A DNA stretch of 9,931 nucleotides from Porticoccaceae bacterium (GTDB lineage Bacteria; Pseudomonadota; Gammaproteobacteria; Pseudomonadales; Porticoccaceae): positions 6,439 through 16,369 of the forward strand of contig DLXZ01000210.1 of assembly GCA_003448675.1 (NCBI GenBank), read 5' to 3'. The position numbers were made by a program, and so were the translations under genes. Of this stretch, positions 6,446 through 9,931 are shown piece after piece; position 1 is the first letter of the stretch, and every line of letters begins with the position of its first letter. The notes beneath the pieces were generated by a model. That model had not been told where the DNA came from, did not search any database, and worked only from the letters and a program-made list of their open reading frames with translations.

Positions 6446-7397
6446 ACTCCAGTTTCGTTATCACCCCCGTCGTCAACACAAAGGGATAGGCGTCGGCGTG
6501 GCCCATACAGTGATTCAGCTCGTTCAGGGTAACGGATAACTGCACCCACTGATCCACCCAATGGGGAATTTCAGTCAGTGTTTCCTGGAAAACTATCGTC
6601 TGGCTGGCGCGAGCGCTTTCCAGCGCGTCGTTGATATGAAGAAAGTGCGCCCAGCATTCCGCCCAATCTTCCAGTGGATGAGCCTGGGCGTATTGGCTGA
6701 TATACCCCGAACTGGCCTCCAGGAGAGGAGGATCAGCGTAATAGTTGGCCAGGGCCTGTTCATAATCAAGGCACGGATCACCAAACAGGGCTTCGAAACT
6801 CGATCGCCATGGCCCCTGCTGAATCAGTCGGTCATAAAAATAATGGCCACTTTCGTGACGCATGTGGCCCAGGGGTGTGCGGTAATCTTCATTCATTAAT
6901 GAGCGCGTATATTCCCGCTGTACCGGATTGGCCTCGGACACGTTAATGGTGATGCGTCCCGTGGCGTAGCCGGTACGAATGTATTCCTCCGCTACCAGCG
7001 GGTTGCTGCCCCTGTCCTCCAGGAAATCAAACGCCAGGGCCGGATGCTGCCCAGCGGGGTCTGCATCGATAGGCAGATCAAAGTACAGGAAGCCAGAAAT
7101 GAGACGGCGTTTGGCGGCCTCCAATATCGCCCAGCGCCCCTTGTTAGCTGGCACGGACAAGTTCGGGGTGGTGCGGGTCAGCCGGCACGACCGGCATAGC
7201 GCCTCAGCATCGTCGGCCGACACCACCCAGTTACAGATAGCCGCATCCCGGTAATTGGCGCATGCTCGGTAGCGGGGGTTATCCAAATCCACCATGGCTC
7301 GCCGTTGCGGGTCATAACCCAGGGCACGCTGGCAATTCAGGCAACGTGTGTTTTCAAAAAAAACCGCCTGGCCACACAGACAATAGAGGTTCTTCAT
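6408..7397 (-). CDS. Zinc-ribbon putative zinc-binding metallopeptidase (Peptidase_Mx-like)
   Basis: 329 residues. Seen: an N-terminal zinc-ribbon region with C6, C8, C19 and C22 (CLCG...CLNC) and a second Cys group C46, C55, C68, C71; then an alpha/beta region; then the zinc protease motif HESGH at 181-185 (H181 and H185 ligands, E182 catalytic base) with a downstream acidic helix EDWAECWAHFLHI at 243-255 that probably supplies the third ligand. No signal peptide, so the enzyme is likely cytoplasmic. This architecture matches the putative zinc-binding metallopeptidase family with an N-terminal zinc ribbon; substrates are unknown. It is the last gene of the minus-strand operon, 2 bases after the alpha-E stop and without a clear ribosome site of its own, so it probably depends on coupled translation. 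Its 3' end overlaps the Anbu gene by 38 bp. Inference: it trims or degrades a peptide made or attached by the ATP-grasp/alpha-E pair. Confidence 0.92.
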   Translation of the reverse strand: MKNLYCLCGQAVFFENTRCLNCQRALGYDPQRRAMVDLDNPRYRACANYRDAAICNWVVSADDAEALCRSCRLTRTTPNLSVPANKGRWAILEAAKRRLISGFLYFDLPIDADPAGQHPALAFDFLEDRGSNPLVAEEYIRTGYATGRITINVSEANPVQREYTRSLMNEDYRTPLGHMRHESGHYFYDRLIQQGPWRSSFEALFGDPCLDYEQALANYYADPPLLEASSGYISQYAQAHPLEDWAECWAHFLHINDALESARASQTIVFQETLTEIPHWVDQWVQLSVTLNELNHCMGHADAYPFVLTTGVITKLEFIRQVVDQLSPN

Positions 7398-7399
7398 GG

Positions 7400-8320
7400 T
7401 TAACCAAACCAGCTTTTGCTGATTGCCGTGTTAATGCCTGACAGGCCAACCTGTAGCGAATCGACTTCCTCGTGCAACTTTTCCTCATTCAGGCCGGCAA
7501 CGTTGATGTTGTTAAGCTGCCGCCGGACTTTACGTACCGCCATCAGGCCACGCTGAGGTTCAGGCAAACACCCGAGTCCCTCCTCAACACGATCCAGACA
7601 ATGGGCTATCGCTCTTGGTAATGTGTCGTTCTGTAGCAGATAAACCACCGCCGCTCGCCAGGAAACCGCTAGTTGCACGTCCTTGCGATACATCTGATAG
7701 GCGTCGAGAGCCCGGAGCATGCTGGTCCAGACATGGACATCCACGGTTTCAGCATCCCCGGCGCGGTGCAGATGCATGGCACCAATATCGATGACACGGC
7801 TGGTCATATCGGCACGCTCGAGATTACGCCCAATGCGCAAAAAATCATAGGCGCTGTCCTGACTCATGGTACCCGCCATCAGGCCCGTCAGCTGCTGGCA
7901 GCGCTGGATAATCTCGGTAAGCACATCAAAACGCCCCCGCCGCGGCAAGGCCTCACCGATTTTATTCTTAAGATAGTTATGGAGCTCGTTGATTTGCTCC
8001 CACACCTGCTCGGGCAATACCTCGCGGGATGTGCGGCAATTTTCCCGGGCATAGGCGATTGAGTTACTCAGCGAGCAAGGGTTAAAGCGGTCAGCCAGCA
8101 AGAACTTGACGGTATTACGCTCATCATGACGCTGGTAGTGGTCGACGAACAAGTCATGACCACCGGCAATGACCGGCAATGTTTCCCAACCGACCGGTGT
8201 ACCCCGAGGCAAATCCAGCAACAGGAAGTGATAGGTATTAACCAGCCGCGCGGTATTTTCCGCCCGCTCGATGTAGCGCGCCATCCAGTAAATCCGCCAG
8301 GCCACTCTGGAAAGCATCAT
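7400..8320 (-). CDS. Alpha-E domain protein (DUF403)
   Basis: 306 residues, close to the usual 310, almost wholly helical in character. Seen: the family opening LSRVAWRIYWMARYIERAENTARL at residues 3-26 (quoted in pieces: SRVAWRIYWMARYIERA, then ENTARL) and the second signature NPCSLSNSIAYARENCR at 80-96. No signal peptide or membrane segment. The biochemical role is not established; alpha-E proteins are nearly always encoded beside, or fused to, circularly permuted ATP-grasp enzymes and are thought to work with them in forming peptide or amide bonds. The start overlaps the ATP-grasp stop in AAATGATG: the first ATG is 8320-8318, a second ATG is at 8317-8315 and either could be used. AGAGG lies 7 bases upstream of the first. 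Translation is very likely coupled to the ATP-grasp gene. Confidence 0.95.
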   Translation of the reverse strand: MMLSRVAWRIYWMARYIERAENTARLVNTYHFLLLDLPRGTPVGWETLPVIAGGHDLFVDHYQRHDERNTVKFLLADRFNPCSLSNSIAYARENCRTSREVLPEQVWEQINELHNYLKNKIGEALPRRGRFDVLTEIIQRCQQLTGLMAGTMSQDSAYDFLRIGRNLERADMTSRVIDIGAMHLHRAGDAETVDVHVWTSMLRALDAYQMYRKDVQLAVSWRAAVVYLLQNDTLPRAIAHCLDRVEEGLGCLPEPQRGLMAVRKVRRQLNNINVAGLNEEKLHEEVDSLQVGLSGINTAISKSWFG

Positions 8321-9771
8321 TTTGGCGCCTCTTCAATAATCCAGGTGTCCTTGCTACCACCGCCCTGAGAAGAATTCACCACCAGAGAACCCTTTTTCAT
8401 AGCCACACGGGTCAGACCGCCGGCGGTGACGAAAATATCCTTGCCTTGCAAAACGAAGGGGCGCAGATCCAGATGCCTAGGTTCCAGACTGTGATCACAC
8501 AGGGTTGGGGCAGTGGACAGTTTCAGAGCCGGCTGGCCGATATAGTTACGTGGCTGACTGCGTACCAACTTCCTGAAAGCATTACGCTCCCTGGCTGTCG
8601 ATTGAGGCCCCACCAGCATACCGTAACCACCGGATTCATTAGCAGGTTTAACGACCATGGATTCGAGATTGGCCAGCACATAGTCCCGCTCATCTTTGTT
8701 ATTGCATCGGTAGGTGGGCACATTAGGCAACAAGGCATCCTCGCCCAGATAGTATTTTATTAGATCTGGCACATAGGAATAGACAACTTTGTCATCGGCG
8801 ACGCCACATCCCGGTGCGTTAGCCAGGGCCACGTTGCCACTACGCCAGGCTCGCATCAAACCTGGCACACCCAGAACTGAATCGGGATGAAACACTTCCG
8901 GGTCAAGAAACAAATCGTCGATGCGCCGGTAAATGACATCAACCTTTGCCAGACCCTGAATGGTTTTCATATAGACGCAATCGTCCTGCTCGACCACCAA
9001 GTCAGCGCCCTCGACCAATTCAGCTCCCATGCTGCGCGCCAAAAAAGCATGCTCGAAATAGGCAGAGTTATAAATGCCAGGCGTCAGCACCACCACTTCC
9101 GGTCGCGAACGTTTTGCCGGCGCCAGGGACTGGAGCATATGAAGTAACTGTTCGGGATAATCATCGACCGGAAGTATCGAATAATTTTCAAATAACTCAG
9201 GCATCACCCGCTTAGTCACCTCCCGGTTTTCGATCATGTACGAAACCCCGGAAGGCACACGCAGATTGTCCTCAAGCACATATATCGTGCCAGCGTCGTC
9301 TCGCACCAAATCACTGCCGCAAATATGGGCCCAAACCCCGTGGGCGGGTTTAATACCTTTACATTCCTTGCGAAACCCCTTCGACGCGGCCACCAGGGAT
9401 TCGGGCACCACCCCATCCTTGACAACTTTTTGATCGTGGTAGAGGTCATCGATAAAGAGATTTAGCGCCTTCAAACGCTGTTTCAGCCCAGCCTCCACAC
9501 CCTGCCATTCTTTGACCGAAATGATTCTGGGAATAATATCGAAGGGCCAGGCGCGATCGATATTTTCACCATCGCTGTACACGGTAAAAGTGACCCCCTT
9601 GTCAATAATGGCAAGTTCGGCCTCGACTTTTCTAGCCTGTAGCTGCTCATTGCTTAATGAGCGCAACCAGCGTGCAAGATGACCACCTGGCGCCCGAGAC
9701 CGCCCCGAGGACCTAATCAGCTCATCGTAAAATTCACCAGCATCGTAATTTTTCCAGTCAATAATAGGCAT
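8317..9771 (-). CDS. Circularly permuted type 2 ATP-grasp protein
   Basis: 484 residues, typical of the CP_ATPgrasp_2 family. Seen: an N-terminal part with FIDDLYHDQKVV at 106-117 and the metal-binding EDN at 167-169 in YVLEDNLRVPSG; a middle part RPEVVVLTPG; VIYRRIDDLFLDPE at 279-292; the nucleotide-binding loop VVKPANESGGYGMLVGP at 373-389; LDLRPFV at 434-440; and the C-terminal NSSQGGGSKDTW at 466-477. ATP-grasp enzymes activate a carboxylate as acyl phosphate and join it to an amine; the specific substrates of this branch are unknown. It is the first gene of the three-gene operon. The ATG at 9771 keeps the family N-terminus, but its nearest strong ribosome site (AAGGAG, 9799-9794) is 22 bases away, which is unusual (see the small upstream frame). 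No signal peptide; cytoplasmic. Confidence 0.95.
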   Translation of the reverse strand: MPIIDWKNYDAGEFYDELIRSSGRSRAPGGHLARWLRSLSNEQLQARKVEAELAIIDKGVTFTVYSDGENIDRAWPFDIIPRIISVKEWQGVEAGLKQRLKALNLFIDDLYHDQKVVKDGVVPESLVAASKGFRKECKGIKPAHGVWAHICGSDLVRDDAGTIYVLEDNLRVPSGVSYMIENREVTKRVMPELFENYSILPVDDYPEQLLHMLQSLAPAKRSRPEVVVLTPGIYNSAYFEHAFLARSMGAELVEGADLVVEQDDCVYMKTIQGLAKVDVIYRRIDDLFLDPEVFHPDSVLGVPGLMRAWRSGNVALANAPGCGVADDKVVYSYVPDLIKYYLGEDALLPNVPTYRCNNKDERDYVLANLESMVVKPANESGGYGMLVGPQSTARERNAFRKLVRSQPRNYIGQPALKLSTAPTLCDHSLEPRHLDLRPFVLQGKDIFVTAGGLTRVAMKKGSLVVNSSQGGGSKDTWIIEEAPK

Positions 9772-9784
9772 GGGCCGCCAACAC
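9758..9784 (-). other. Tiny upstream frame overlapping the ATP-grasp start
   Basis: The strong AAGGAG at 9799-9794 is 9 bases from a GTG at 9784, which opens an 8-codon frame (GTG TTG GCG GCC CAT GCC TAT TAT TGA) that runs across the ATP-grasp ATG in another frame and ends 11 bases inside it. This could be a coupling or leader peptide that lets ribosomes re-initiate at 9771. It may equally be chance, with the ATG served by a weaker site. Confidence 0.25.
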
Positions 9785-9810
9785 CTTTTTTTGCTCCTTG
9801 AAGTGCGCTT

Positions 9811-9819
9811 ACTATAGCA
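9811..9819 (-). promoter_or_regulatory. Candidate extended -10 promoter of the ATP-grasp operon
   Basis: On the minus strand TGCTATAGT (9819-9811) fits the extended -10 pattern TGnTATAAT at all but one position. The -35 region 17 bases upstream (AATCCG) is poor, as is common for extended -10 promoters. Transcription would start near 9804, giving a leader of about 30 bases with the AAGGAG at its very beginning. Confidence 0.42.
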
Positions 9820-9900
9820 GCAAGTCCGGTCTACGGATTTGATTTAGTCACCATCTAACTATCGAAATTTATTGCAATTGATGTGCCATTCTAAACACCC

Positions 9901-9927
9901 TCGGGGAGCGAAACCCAACTGCCCCGA
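9901..9927. repeat. Short GC-rich inverted repeat upstream of the ATP-grasp operon
   Basis: TCGGGG at 9901-9906 and CCCCGA at 9922-9927 are reverse complements with a 15-base loop. There is no following U-run on either strand within the window, so it is not a clear terminator; it could be an upstream operator or the stem of an element extending past the right edge. Confidence 0.3.
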
Positions 9928-9931
9928 TAAC

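Noticed and set aside
7673..8062. 129-codon + strand frame opposite the alpha-E gene
   Set aside because: Antisense shadow of a clearly conserved protein; no domain seen.

Overview
The window looks like chromosomal DNA of a moderately GC-rich, Gram-negative gammaproteobacterium, probably marine. The evidence is the gene families present: a proteobacterial dedicated sortase locus, a lipobox OmpA-like protein and a periplasmic-sensor histidine kinase. The species cannot be named from the sequence alone. Genes are tightly packed, with overlapping starts and stops inside operons. No rRNA, tRNA, CRISPR array or insertion sequence was seen.

Left third (1-4931): a dedicated sortase ('pds') locus built around a divergent control region at 1924-2070. 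Leftward from it run a small gene of unknown function (1923-1717), an OmpA-like lipoprotein (pdsO, 1713-1132) and the N-terminal 378 codons of a VIT/vWA sortase target protein (from 1135, running off the left edge). Rightward run the response regulator pdsR (2071-2802) and the histidine kinase pdsS (2799-4931). The kinase carries a large periplasmic domain with a CBM9/DOMON-like look. The sortase gene itself is expected just beyond the left edge and is not visible here. The control region holds an 8-bp perfect inverted repeat that could be an operator.

Middle (4932-5689): about 760 bases with no convincing intact gene. On the minus strand a 124-codon open stretch (5387-5013) resembles the C-terminal end of the large thioredoxin-domain DUF255/YyaL family and seems to be a decayed remnant. 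In the same frame, separated by one stop codon, lies a 52-codon stretch faintly like a Phd/YefM antitoxin. A reasonable sigma70-type promoter sits at 5602-5630.

Right half (5690-9784): a proteasome-like Anbu peptidase on the + strand faces a three-gene minus-strand operon. The operon encodes a circularly permuted type 2 ATP-grasp enzyme (9771-8317), an alpha-E (DUF403) protein (8320-7400) and a zinc-ribbon putative metallopeptidase (7397-6408). The operon genes overlap or are 2 bases apart, and the last one overlaps the 3' end of the Anbu gene by 38 bp, tail to tail. Comparative genomics has linked Anbu, alpha-E, permuted ATP-grasp and transglutaminase genes as a putative peptide-bond-forming and degrading system. 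To my knowledge its substrate is not established. The transglutaminase usually found with it is absent from this window and a metallopeptidase is present. This is the part most likely to hold an incompletely described biochemical system.
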